This document shows, piece by piece, positions 1 to 8,307 of a DNA stretch of 55,901 bases. The DNA is taken from assembly GCA_023397905.1 (NCBI GenBank), contig JAEWSZ010000068.1, forward strand, positions 1-55,901, read 5' to 3'. The notes under the pieces are model-generated. The model ran no database searches and was not told the origin of the DNA. It saw only the letters and a program-made list of their open reading frames with translations. The number at the start of each line of letters is the position of its first letter. Position 1 is the stretch's first letter. Source of the DNA: Bacillota bacterium. Lineage in GTDB: Bacteria; Bacillota; Clostridia; Acetivibrionales; DSM-1351. A program made the position numbers and the translations under genes.

Positions 1-1838
1 GTCTTTGAGACATCCACTCTGTCCGCAATAACCGCATATCCGGACGAGCTGCTGTTTTTGTTTCCCGTCACCCGGATTTTTATTGTATGCTGTCCGGAAG
101 GCAACACCGGACTTATATATGCCAGGACCTGATCCTGTCTGGCTGATGAATACAGATCGACAAGAGTTTCCGTTCCTCCGTCCACGGACACCCCGGCTAT
201 TCCATGGCTGTTTGCTTTGGACATATATACCTTTGCCTGTACACCCGTGAATTTTACCTGATAATAGCTGTCTGTTGCACCGGACCAGTGATTGTCATTC
301 CAGAATGCGCCGGACTGCGCCCCTCTTTCCCATGCGCCTGAATAACTAAACTGGTTGCTGCCTGTTCCAACCACTGAATCATTTACTTTGACCAGATTAT
401 TTGAATATGCCGCATCCGGAATAACATATGTCGTTATGGAATTGGCTGCCGCCGTTATTGAAAGAGCTTTACCAGTTACGGGTATATTGCTCAATTGCGC
501 CAGGTTTTCCGTCGCTGAAGTCCTGTATGCTGCCGCAGAAGCTCCGATGGCATCAAATCCCGATAAATTGTAAGTGTAGTCCGCATTTGACGATGTGTCG
601 TTGGTCACCACCAGCACCAGCTTCCCCGCTGCCAGGTCAACCGCCGCCAGGGTATTGGGATTATCGCTGCCAATAACCGTATAGCCCTGCTTAATAAATT
701 TGCTATAATTTCCCATGCTGTAATACTGTTTGGTTACCCAGTAGTCTTCCGTACCTGTAAAATTTGCATGTATCAATCCGTGGTTATTATTGCCGGCCTC
801 ATTTTCAACGGCCTGCCAGTATACCCAGGCATCGGCGCCCATGTCATTTAGATCCGTGAGGATCTTACGGGATTGCTCCAGTGCGCTTGTCATATCATTA
901 TGGCTGTGATTTGCCGAACCGCCTATGCTCACTTCTGAATTCCAGACCTTTTTCCCGTCGCTGTTTGCAGCCACTCTGAGTCCCGCTCTGTTGCTTCCGC
1001 CGTATGTATGGGTATTAACCTGAGTTATGTAGGATTTTACGGTGCTGTCAAATGAGTTGTAGGAGGTAATTGAATCATCAATGGAGTATTCTTCTCCGGC
1101 GCTCAGTGCAGTACCTGACAACCCCTTGCTTGCCAGGCTTGCACCCGTAAGCTTTAAAATCTGGTTCTGATCGGCCCTGTCAAAATGGCAGCCTTCCTGA
1201 TTGTTGGATGACTTCCACCATGTGCTTATGGGCTCATTCATTACCGACAGGGTTCTGAAGGTAATGCCCCAGTTATCACGGAAATGTTTCACAACCTCAG
1301 TAAGATAATCCGCGAATTCATCATACATATCGGATTTCAAGTTGTTGCCGCCATTAGCACTTCCCGCGGAGCACTGGCTGTCAGTCATCCAGTAAGGCGG
1401 CGAATTTGAAAAGGCTTCCGTAATGTTTACTCCTTTGCCGACAGCCTGCTGGAGAACCCATCTCTGTCCGGCGTCCGCCGACCAGTCCCACACTCCCGGT
1501 GAAGGTTCATATCCCGGGATCTCGGCGCTCACTCTCATATGCTCATGTGACGGATTCTCTCCCCCTCCGATGTTGTACCGGGCTATATTCAATCCCAGCC
1601 CCGAGGCTTGATCAAATAAAAGGTCAATGATGTCGTCTTTCAGAGAAGAAGACCAATTTCCCACTTCGTTTCCCCACCAGCAGAGCGAAGTACCCCAGCC
1701 CTCCATTGTCTGCCTCCGGTCGGCAGGGTCCACATTAACAGTTGTTGCTGCATTTACAGGTAAAATTGAACTTATACAGGATGTGACCACTAGCACGATT
1801 GTCATTAATAAAGATAATGCCTTTTTACTTTTCAGCAT
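1..1838 (-). CDS. Secreted GH30-family glycoside hydrolase (probable endo-beta-1,6-galactanase), 3' end outside window
   Basis: About 612 residues are visible and the frame is still open at base 1, so the C-terminus is missing. The start at 1838 is chosen because the two other nearby ATGs run into stops at once, and an AAAGGA ribosome site precedes it. Residues 1-31 form a signal peptide ending near VNAAT. The MEGWGTSLCWWG motif (45-56) resembles the GH30 subfamily that cleaves beta-1,6-galactan. The likely acid/base is Glu202 in NEP and the likely nucleophile Glu302 in WNSEVS. After the catalytic barrel and its beta side domain (to about 480) comes a sandwich module with VSVDGG and DLYS motifs, probably carbohydrate binding. 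It lies 96 bp behind the permease gene with no operator of its own, so it is probably the last visible gene of the transporter operon. The family is fairly sure; substrate specificity is inferred. Confidence 0.85.
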   Translation of the reverse strand, partial: MLKSKKALSLLMTIVLVVTSCISSILPVNAATTVNVDPADRRQTMEGWGTSLCWWGNEVGNWSSSLKDDIIDLLFDQASGLGLNIARYNIGGGENPSHEHMRVSAEIPGYEPSPGVWDWSADAGQRWVLQQAVGKGVNITEAFSNSPPYWMTDSQCSAGSANGGNNLKSDMYDEFADYLTEVVKHFRDNWGITFRTLSVMNEPISTWWKSSNNQEGCHFDRADQNQILKLTGASLASKGLSGTALSAGEEYSIDDSITSYNSFDSTVKSYITQVNTHTYGGSNRAGLRVAANSDGKKVWNSEVSIGGSANHSHNDMTSALEQSRKILTDLNDMGADAWVYWQAVENEAGNNNHGLIHANFTGTEDYWVTKQYYSMGNYSKFIKQGYTVIGSDNPNTLAAVDLAAGKLVLVVTNDTSSNADYTYNLSGFDAIGASAAAYRTSATENLAQLSNIPVTGKALSITAAANSITTYVIPDAAYSNNLVKVNDSVVGTGSNQFSYSGAWERGAQSGAFWNDNHWSGATDSYYQVKFTGVQAKVYMSKANSHGIAGVSVDGGTETLVDLYSSARQDQVLAYISPVLPSGQHTIKIRVTGNKNSSSSGYAVIADRVDVSK

Positions 1839-1934
1839 TTCATTTCATCCTTTCTCTTAATAAATTTTAAGGATACAAACATCCTTTCCATGTCATGACC
1901 AGGTATAAATGCGGATAGCCCGGTATTTCATACG

Positions 1935-2786
1935 CTATTTCAACGTTGAGCTGCCCGCGGTTATATTTGCTTCAAGCATGTATTTCTGACCAAAGAAATA
2001 TCCCATTAAGGGCGGAATGGTCAGAAACACAGACCCCACCATTACATAATGCCAGTTTGGAACCGCATTGCCCTGGGATGCCTGTATTACACGAAGCGCC
2101 ACTGCCAGAGGATATTTCGCACTGTCCTGCAGGAAAACAAGCGGTCCATAGAACCATCCCCAGTTAAACTGGAATGTGAATAAAGCAATAGCTATCAGTA
2201 TGGGTTTCATCAAAGGAAGAATTATTCTGGAATAGATGCCGAAATATGAAAGGCCGTCTATTTTTGCAGCCTCATCCAATGATATGGGAACCGACATGAA
2301 AAACTGCCTTAAAAGAAAAATATTAAATGCCCCGCCCGCAAAATTGGGAACGATCATAGGCAGATAAGTGTCGATCCAGCCGATTTGCTTAAACAGCATA
2401 AACTGCGGGATAATATAAACATCCTGGGGAATCATCATAGTGGCAAGAAGCACTAAAAATATTACTTTATTGCCTCTGGCTCTGAGCCTTGCAAAGCCAA
2501 AGGCCACAAAAGAGCTTGCAAGCACCTGCCCTGCAATACACCACAACGACAGCTTGACGCTGTTCCAGATGTAGAGCCCCATATTTTCCCTTCCGGTAAA
2601 TACCCTGATATAGTTTTTCCATTCATACTCCTTCGGCAACAGAGTAAAAGCCCCTTTGGCATTGGTGGCGTCAGATGCCAGAGATATGGACACCATGTAA
2701 AGAAAAGGAGACAGAAAAATTAGTCCCACCAAAGATAGTCCAAGGTATATAAGAATCCTTTCAAGATTGCTTTTTGGCTTATCCAT
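1935..2786 (-). CDS. Sugar ABC transporter permease, MalG/LacG type
   Basis: A 283-residue inner-membrane permease of the carbohydrate uptake CUT1 class, the second of the two permeases of this importer. About six hydrophobic helices are visible. The EAA loop (DEAAKIDGLSYFGIYSRIIL) that docks on the ATPase lies in the last third. The start at 2786 has a GGAGG site nine bases upstream and gives an 8-bp overlap with the end of the preceding permease, which points to translational coupling. An earlier in-frame ATG at 2822 is less likely because it lies deep inside the upstream gene. No ATPase gene is next to the system, so it probably shares a general MsmK-type ATPase encoded elsewhere. Confidence 0.93.
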   Translation of the reverse strand: MDKPKSNLERILIYLGLSLVGLIFLSPFLYMVSISLASDATNAKGAFTLLPKEYEWKNYIRVFTGRENMGLYIWNSVKLSLWCIAGQVLASSFVAFGFARLRARGNKVIFLVLLATMMIPQDVYIIPQFMLFKQIGWIDTYLPMIVPNFAGGAFNIFLLRQFFMSVPISLDEAAKIDGLSYFGIYSRIILPLMKPILIAIALFTFQFNWGWFYGPLVFLQDSAKYPLAVALRVIQASQGNAVPNWHYVMVGSVFLTIPPLMGYFFGQKYMLEANITAGSSTLK

Positions 2787-3693
2787 TGTTTTTAACCTCC
2801 GATTCATAGAAAACAAACGCATTTGACGACTTAAATATGATTGCGCTGAATACTATGATTATTACGAAAATAACCCAGCCCAAAGAGCATGCATATCCCA
2901 TTTCAAAATCTGCGAAGCCTTTCTGGTACAAATAGTTGCTCATCATCAATGCCGCGTTGTTAGGGCTGAACCTGCCGTCCGTCAGCATATATGACTGGGT
3001 GAATACCTGTAAGGCTCCTATAATTCCTGTAATCAGATTAAAAAATATTACCGGTGAGATAAGCGGAACAGTTATACTTCTGAATTGTCTCCATTTGCTG
3101 GCGCCGTCCAGGCTGGCCGATTCAAACATCTCACCGGAAATCCCCTGTATTCCCGCAAGAAGCAGTACGAGACTGGAACCGACCTGCCATATTCCCATAA
3201 ATACTATTACCGTTTTGATCCATCTTTCGTCGTAAAGCCACGAGGGCCCCTGTATTCCCAACAACGCCAGAAACTGGTTGGCTATGCCGATCTTTGTATT
3301 AAATATCCAGAAAAATACAAAGGCCACGGATGTCAGGGGTACCAAAACCGGCAAATAGTACAGGGACCTGAAAAATCTCATCCCTTTGACTTTCATGTTG
3401 AGCATATATGCCAGAATCAAAGAAATGAACAGGCTCAATGGGATTGTTATAAGCGAATAATAAAATGTGTTGTACAGACTTTTATAAAACAGCTTATCCT
3501 TTGTGAACAAGCGTACATAATTATCAAGCCCAAGGAAATCAGGCCTTTCAAACATATTCCAATCGGTAAAGCTAAAGTATGCGGAGGCCAGCATGGGACC
3601 CAGCGAAAAAAACAGAAAACCCAGCAGCCACGGAGAAACAAAAATGTAAAACCAGCGGGCTTCCTTCCTTTCGGACTTGCTAATATATCGCAT
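2779..3693 (-). CDS. Sugar ABC transporter permease, MalF/UgpA type
   Basis: A 304-residue membrane protein with six hydrophobic segments starting at about residue 14 (WFYIFVSPWLLGFLFF). It has the EAA-type loop (ESASLDGASKWRQFRSITVP) that contacts the shared ATPase, as usual for CUT1 sugar permeases. It follows the binding-protein gene by 39 bp and overlaps the next permease, so the three form one unit. With its partner it should carry an oligosaccharide across the cytoplasmic membrane. The glycosidases on either side suggest galacto-oligosaccharides, but the permease itself does not reveal the sugar. Confidence 0.93.
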   Translation of the reverse strand: MRYISKSERKEARWFYIFVSPWLLGFLFFSLGPMLASAYFSFTDWNMFERPDFLGLDNYVRLFTKDKLFYKSLYNTFYYSLITIPLSLFISLILAYMLNMKVKGMRFFRSLYYLPVLVPLTSVAFVFFWIFNTKIGIANQFLALLGIQGPSWLYDERWIKTVIVFMGIWQVGSSLVLLLAGIQGISGEMFESASLDGASKWRQFRSITVPLISPVIFFNLITGIIGALQVFTQSYMLTDGRFSPNNAALMMSNYLYQKGFADFEMGYACSLGWVIFVIIIVFSAIIFKSSNAFVFYESEVKNNG

Positions 3694-3732
3694 ATAAAAC
3701 CATCCTTCCTGAGCAAAAAAGTAAAACTGTCC

Positions 3733-5082
3733 TTATTTTTCTATCAAGTCCTTTAAATCCTTTTCGATGCCTGCAAGTGTTTCCGCTGAATCTCCTCCCT
3801 TTTGGAAAAGCACGCTGAAATACTGGTCAAAAATTCTCTGGATCTCGTTCCATTTAGGGTGGAGCGGAGGTGAGAAAATTATGTCGGAAGAATCGGCAAA
3901 AGCTTTAAAGTTGATATTTTTGTCCTTTGCCCATTCAGGCTTTAAAAACAGTTCACTCTGCAGCACCTTTACATTTGCCGGGGCATCCTGATTATTTTTC
4001 ACAATGGGTTCCTGTCCATTTTCATCTGTTAAAACCTCCAGAGCCGTGAATGCGGCATCAACATTTCTGCTGTTTTTAGGAATTGCCAGCCCGCTTCCGA
4101 ATGCAAAAGTCGCACCTTCCTTGTTTTTCCACATGGGCGCAATATCCCAGTTTATATCTTTAACTTCGCTCAATGAACCAACGTTCCAGAAGCCGGTCAC
4201 ATCCATTGCCGATTTACCCTGGGCAAACAGCGGGTCCGGCTGGCCGTCCTTCAGGCCGAACCGGCTGTACTCGTCTGCCGACGGCGCTACTTTGTATTTA
4301 TGTACCAGATCAACATAAAAGTTTATAGCTTCAATGTTTTCTTTTGAATTGACAACTACCTTTTCCATGTTGTCGTCAAGAACCCTGCCGCCGTTCTGAT
4401 ACATAAAGCTCATCCACCAAGGCCACCAGCTGCCTGCCGCAAATCCGTACTGCTCCACCCGGCCGTCTTTTGTTATGGTCAATTTTTGAGCGGCCTCAAG
4501 AAAATTCGTCCAGGTCCAATCTTTTGAAGGATATTTGACATTCGCTTTATCAAACATATCCTTGTTGTAATAAACCACCATTGCACCGGAACGGTCCGGC
4601 ATGGCATATAATTTGCCCTTCCAGGTGTACGCTCTTGTACTGGTTCCAAATCTTTCATTCAGGTCTATGCCGGCTTTAGCCGCATACTCATCCAGAGCTG
4701 TAAGTACTCCCTTTGAGGCATATGAATTGCTGGATTCCGCCAGCTGTACCAAATCCGGGCACTCATTTGCGGCAAGCATAGTCTGGATTTTGGCGTCATA
4801 GCCGTCGTTTGGTATTGCTACATCATCAATTGTTATATTGGGATACTTTTCGGTGACAATTGCTTCTCTTTCCTTGTAAGTGGTTACATCCAGGTCGCTT
4901 CCCCAATGAGCCAGTTTAATCGTAACCGGTTTGGCATTTGCTTCGGTATTCTGTCCGGAAGCGGTGGATGAGCCCCCGGATTTTGTATCAGCTCCGTCAG
5001 AACCGGATCCCCCGCAGCCCGACAATATTATACTTAAAGCTATTGCCAGCGCCGAGGTTGCAGAAATAAATTTCTTTTTCAT
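3733..5082 (-). CDS. Sugar ABC transporter substrate-binding lipoprotein
   Basis: A 449-residue extracellular solute-binding protein of family 1. It starts with a lipoprotein signal peptide whose lipobox LSGC places the lipidated Cys at residue 23, followed by a Gly/Ser/Thr-rich linker to about residue 50. The mature part has the usual features of maltose/oligosaccharide binders, such as LYAMPDRSGAMVVYYNKD and WTWTNFLEAAQKL. It is the first gene of the transporter operon, and GGAGG lies just ahead of the ATG. The upstream region (5083-5358) holds two overlapping LacI-type operators and a TATAAT box, so expression is probably induced when the adjacent repressor is released. The ligand is probably an oligosaccharide from the secreted GH30 enzyme (inference). 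Confidence 0.93.
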   Translation of the reverse strand: MKKKFISATSALAIALSIILSGCGGSGSDGADTKSGGSSTASGQNTEANAKPVTIKLAHWGSDLDVTTYKEREAIVTEKYPNITIDDVAIPNDGYDAKIQTMLAANECPDLVQLAESSNSYASKGVLTALDEYAAKAGIDLNERFGTSTRAYTWKGKLYAMPDRSGAMVVYYNKDMFDKANVKYPSKDWTWTNFLEAAQKLTITKDGRVEQYGFAAGSWWPWWMSFMYQNGGRVLDDNMEKVVVNSKENIEAINFYVDLVHKYKVAPSADEYSRFGLKDGQPDPLFAQGKSAMDVTGFWNVGSLSEVKDINWDIAPMWKNKEGATFAFGSGLAIPKNSRNVDAAFTALEVLTDENGQEPIVKNNQDAPANVKVLQSELFLKPEWAKDKNINFKAFADSSDIIFSPPLHPKWNEIQRIFDQYFSVLFQKGGDSAETLAGIEKDLKDLIEK

Positions 5083-5223
5083 AAAATTACCTCCTTTAAA
5101 ATTTATGATGTTTTTGTTTTATATGATATCTGCCAAAGTGGCCGGTTTCAGCAGATATTTTTTTGACAGGCAGAAAGAAACCGCCAATAAATCAAATTCC
5201 TTGATTAACGCATTCCTTATCAG

Positions 5224-5272
5224 ATTATATAGATGTGTGCTTTTTTGAAACCAGTTTCTGAAACCCATTTCA
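5224..5272 (-). promoter_or_regulatory. Transporter operon promoter with two overlapping LacI-type operators
   Basis: Reading on the minus strand, a TATAAT box lies at 5224-5229. Upstream are two 14-bp half-symmetric sites: TGAAACCAGTTTCT at 5246-5259 and TGAAACCCATTTCA at 5259-5272. They share one base and are 13 bp apart centre to centre. The first covers the position of the -35 box, so a bound repressor should block polymerase. The second site is identical to 6637-6650, and both resemble the perfect palindrome at 8189-8206. The rest of the 5083-5358 gap shows no gene. Confidence 0.7.
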
Positions 5273-5358
5273 TAATATCAATTATATTATCTTTATTATC
5301 AATAGTCAATAAAAACTACCCATGTACAGTACTATTTTTCAGTAAATGTTTTGAAATA

Positions 5359-6402
5359 TCAGATTAAAGATTTACAGGAGTCTTTGATTAAAAGATTGCT
5401 CTTTATGGTGGTCTCTTTTTTATGTTTATTACCTTTTAATATAGCCATCATTACATCCATTGCGGTTGCCCCGAGAATTGCGCAGTTCTGGCTTACTGTG
5501 GTGATCCTCGGCCTTACAAGATCCGTTAAATATACACCGTCAAAGCCTGTGATCGACAGGTCTTCCGGCACGTTTATCCCATTTGCCTCAGCTGCGCGTA
5601 TGGCGCCTATTGCAACGAAGTCGTTGACCGCCATTATTGCCGTGGGCAATTCATGGTTTTTAAGCAGCTTTTCCATGCTTGCATACCCGTCTTCAATGGA
5701 AAAGCAGCTATTTATCATCCATTCCTTTTTACATACTATGCCAAGCTGATCTGTGATTTTTGTAAATGCCTTTATTTTATCGTCGGAAGACGTAATGCCC
5801 TTGACACCTCCGATAAAGCCAATTTTCCGGTGTCCAAGTTCATACAGGTATTTTACCAGATTGTATATGCCCTCTTTTTCATCCGTGCGTACCTTAACGC
5901 AGTTTACGCCCGTCATTTTCCCATTTATCATTACTATGGGTATTTTTTGCAGTATTTCATTTATTTCTCTGGCGTATTCCTCGTTTGTTTTGCTTTCATT
6001 GATACGGCCGCCCATAAAGATAATTCCGTCCACCTGCTTCTCGGACAAGGTTTTGAGATAGAGCGATTCTATATTGGTAACATTCAGCATATTGTCATTC
6101 ATTGAATTGCATAATATCATGGTATAGCCCATGCTCAAAGCCTGTTTTTCAGCCTCAAGGAATACTGTTGAAAAAAAAGGATTGGTTATATCCGGCAGTA
6201 TAAAGCCGATAGTTTTGGTCTCCTTTTTTATAAGGCTTCTGGCCAGAGCATTGGGCTGAAAATTATACTTTGCTATCAGCTTCTCGATCTTCTCTCTCTT
6301 TGTTCTGCTTACGTTTGCGCTCCCCGTCAGTACTCTTGAGACAGTGGCCGGTGAAACCTGTGCTTCTTCCGCTATATCATAAATCGTTATGTTTCTGTCC
6401 AA
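5359..6402 (-). CDS. LacI-family transcriptional repressor
   Basis: A 347-residue regulator. Residues 3-50 carry the classical LacI helix-turn-helix (TIYDIAEEAQVSPATVSRVL) and the hinge helix (NALARSL). Residues 60-340 form the periplasmic-binding-protein-like effector domain, with the start GFILPDITNPFFS and the core FDGVYLTDLVRPRITTV. It is encoded between the sugar transporter and the second GH30 gene, and matching operators lie in front of all three units, so it is probably the local regulator and autoregulated. The effector is probably a small sugar released by the GH30 enzymes; this is inferred from context only. Its length is normal for the family. Confidence 0.93.
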   Translation of the reverse strand: MDRNITIYDIAEEAQVSPATVSRVLTGSANVSRTKREKIEKLIAKYNFQPNALARSLIKKETKTIGFILPDITNPFFSTVFLEAEKQALSMGYTMILCNSMNDNMLNVTNIESLYLKTLSEKQVDGIIFMGGRINESKTNEEYAREINEILQKIPIVMINGKMTGVNCVKVRTDEKEGIYNLVKYLYELGHRKIGFIGGVKGITSSDDKIKAFTKITDQLGIVCKKEWMINSCFSIEDGYASMEKLLKNHELPTAIMAVNDFVAIGAIRAAEANGINVPEDLSITGFDGVYLTDLVRPRITTVSQNCAILGATAMDVMMAILKGNKHKKETTIKSNLLIKDSCKSLI

Positions 6403-6555
6403 TATCAGCTAGCTCCTTTATGACTTTTATCTCTTCACAAAGTCAATTACTATTGGCTGAAAGCCCATAGCCCGGGTTTGAGGTTAAAGCCTACTGAAGT
6501 AAAAACCACCTAAACTCAAGCGTTGAAGCCTTCAAATATGATTACTTGAAAGCAG

Positions 6556-6575
6556 CCTTCGCCTGAAGGCGAAGG
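6556..6575. repeat. Perfect 8-bp hairpin in the region upstream of the LacI gene
   Basis: CCTTCGCC-TGAA-GGCGAAGG forms a perfect stem with a four-base loop. It lies in the 392-bp stretch 6403-6794, which holds no gene, only this hairpin and the operator at 6637-6650. It may terminate transcription from the GH30 gene that ends at 6795, although no clear T-run follows on the minus strand. Confidence 0.5.
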
Positions 6576-6636
6576 TTTTAACCATAATTGACTTTATAAT
6601 ACTTTAATATATGATTTAACAATTAAATCAACGATT

Positions 6637-6650
6637 TGAAACCCATTTCA
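6637..6650. promoter_or_regulatory. LacI-type operator upstream of the regulator gene
   Basis: TGAAACCCATTTCA, identical over all 14 bases to the site at 5259-5272. It lies about 235 bp upstream of the LacI start and 145 bp beyond the end of the second GH30 gene, next to a TATAAT sequence reading on the minus strand. Autoregulation of the repressor is the likely role. Confidence 0.6.
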
Positions 6651-6794
6651 TTATAGTCTTTATTATATTATTATGTATTATCCCATGTCAAGCTTCAGAA
6701 TATTTGAATAGGCTGCGGTCAACCGGCTACCCTTCCGGACCGTTTAAGCAGAATCTCTCACAGCTGTATGAATAAAGCTGAATAAATAATGATG

Positions 6795-8168
6795 CTAAAA
6801 TCTTATAAGCAGCGTTGTAACTGAGATTCCTTTCAGAGTGACCTTTAAAGTTCCTTTGTCAATATGATATTCCGCAATCCTGCTGAGATTTTCATCAACG
6901 GATGTTCTTATGGCCTCAACAGCACCATCCATGACTTTCATGCCTGATAATTCAAAGCTCAGCTCCCTCTCCTGTCCACTACCGTTTACAGCTACAACTG
7001 TCAAAGTTCTCGCTTTCTCATCTACCGCAGCAACTATTTCCTTATTTCCGCAATCAATTATAACGGCTCCCCTGCGGATAAATCTGCTGAAATTTGCAAA
7101 AACAAAATATTGCTTGGTCAGCCAGTATGTCTCCTCCCCGTTAAAATTTGCATGGATCAGTCCATGATTGAGCTTTAGGTCCTCATTTTCAACAGCCTGC
7201 CAGTATACCCAGGCTTCAGCTCCCATACCGTTTATATAATTGCATATACTGTTTGCCAGTTCCACGGCGCCGGTCATATCCTCATGATTGTGCTGCTCCG
7301 TTCCGCCGCAGGAGACCTCGGACATCCATAGCTTTTTCCCTTCTTCCTTCGCTACCGACCGCATAACACGCCTGCTGTAATCATCTCCGAAATAGGCATG
7401 CGTATTGATCTGGGATATGAATTTTTTAATATCTTCACTGTAAACTCCGTATGAATATATCGAGTCAAAAACACTCCACCCTTCTGGTGCGGAAAGTGTC
7501 GTTTCCTTTATCCCTTTTTCTTTAAAGCTTTCGATTACGCTTTTCAATATCCGTATCTGGTGATCGGTATCAAAATAACAGCCTTCCTGGTTATTGGCAT
7601 TATACCACCACATGGAAATAGGCTCGTTAAATATGGAAAGCGTTCTGAAAGAGATATCCCATTCCTCTTTAAAATGTTTAACGACTTCCGTAAGAAAATC
7701 CGCAAATGCTTTATACTGATCCTCCTTAAGATTGTTTTTTCTGTCGTCTGCACCTGATGTGGAGCCATTCCTTGTCATATGGAAGGGCGGCGCGTTTGAA
7801 AATACTTCTGCAATATCCGCCCCTTTTGACAGCGCAATTTTCAATATCTTTCTCTGTCCCCGGTCAACCTCCCAATTCCACTGGTTACACTCATCAAGAT
7901 AGCAGGGGATATTGGCCCCCTCACGCAGGTTGGCAAGATTGGGCGGATTTTCCCCACCTCCGATATTGTACCTTACGATATTCATACCCAACCCTTTTTC
8001 AGCATCAAAAAGGAGATCGCATATTTCATTCATCTTTTCCTGGTTTGTCCATTTGCCTATCGTATTTGCCCACCAGCAAAGAGAAGTTCCCCATCCTTCC
8101 ATTGTCTGCCTGCTATTTTGCGGCGCAATTACAATTTTCATTTTTTCGCCCTTCAGATCAGAGTTCAT
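6795..8168 (-). CDS. GH30-family glycoside hydrolase without signal peptide (probable beta-1,6-galactan/galacto-oligosaccharide hydrolase)
   Basis: A 457-residue enzyme that aligns by eye with the secreted GH30 protein at 1-1838 throughout the catalytic region. It shares MEGWGTSLCWW (23-33), the acid/base motif NEP with Glu182, and the nucleophile motif WMSEVS with Glu284. It lacks a signal peptide and the C-terminal binding module, so it should act in the cytoplasm on imported oligosaccharides. The first ATG at 8168 has a strong AAGGAGG site 7 bases upstream; a second ATG ten codons in has none. A clear promoter and a perfect LacI palindrome lie just upstream, so the gene is its own transcription unit in the regulon. 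Activity on beta-1,6-linked galactose is inferred from the subfamily motif. Confidence 0.87.
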   Translation of the reverse strand: MNSDLKGEKMKIVIAPQNSRQTMEGWGTSLCWWANTIGKWTNQEKMNEICDLLFDAEKGLGMNIVRYNIGGGENPPNLANLREGANIPCYLDECNQWNWEVDRGQRKILKIALSKGADIAEVFSNAPPFHMTRNGSTSGADDRKNNLKEDQYKAFADFLTEVVKHFKEEWDISFRTLSIFNEPISMWWYNANNQEGCYFDTDHQIRILKSVIESFKEKGIKETTLSAPEGWSVFDSIYSYGVYSEDIKKFISQINTHAYFGDDYSRRVMRSVAKEEGKKLWMSEVSCGGTEQHNHEDMTGAVELANSICNYINGMGAEAWVYWQAVENEDLKLNHGLIHANFNGEETYWLTKQYFVFANFSRFIRRGAVIIDCGNKEIVAAVDEKARTLTVVAVNGSGQERELSFELSGMKVMDGAVEAIRTSVDENLSRIAEYHIDKGTLKVTLKGISVTTLLIRF

Positions 8169-8188
8169 TTATAACCTCCTTTGGTCTT

Positions 8189-8206
8189 TTTGAAACCGGT
8201 TTCAAA
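8189..8206. promoter_or_regulatory. Perfect 18-bp LacI-type operator
   Basis: TTTGAAACCGGTTTCAAA is a perfect palindrome. It begins within about 10 bases of the expected transcription start of the GH30 gene and lies 21 bp upstream of its ATG. It is the best-matching member of the set that includes 5246-5272 and 6637-6650. Confidence 0.8.
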
Positions 8207-8215
8207 TTGTCTTTA

Positions 8216-8244
8216 ATTATACTTCAGAATTTTTATAAAGTCAA
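8216..8244 (-). promoter_or_regulatory. Sigma-A-type promoter for the cytoplasmic GH30 gene
   Basis: On the minus strand, TTGACT (8239-8244) and TATAAT (8216-8221) are separated by exactly 17 bp. The predicted start near 8209 falls directly before the operator at 8189-8206, a standard layout for repression by blocking initiation or early elongation. Confidence 0.75.
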
Positions 8245-8307
8245 ACAATTTATTGTGGTTGTCAGCTAGTATAAAACCTTCGCCTCAGAAGAATTTTTAG
8301 ATACCCA

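Noticed and set aside
3085..3756. 223-codon plus-strand frame opposite the MalF-type permease
   Set aside because: Shadow of the real gene, rich in Gln/Lys/Pro without a recognisable domain.
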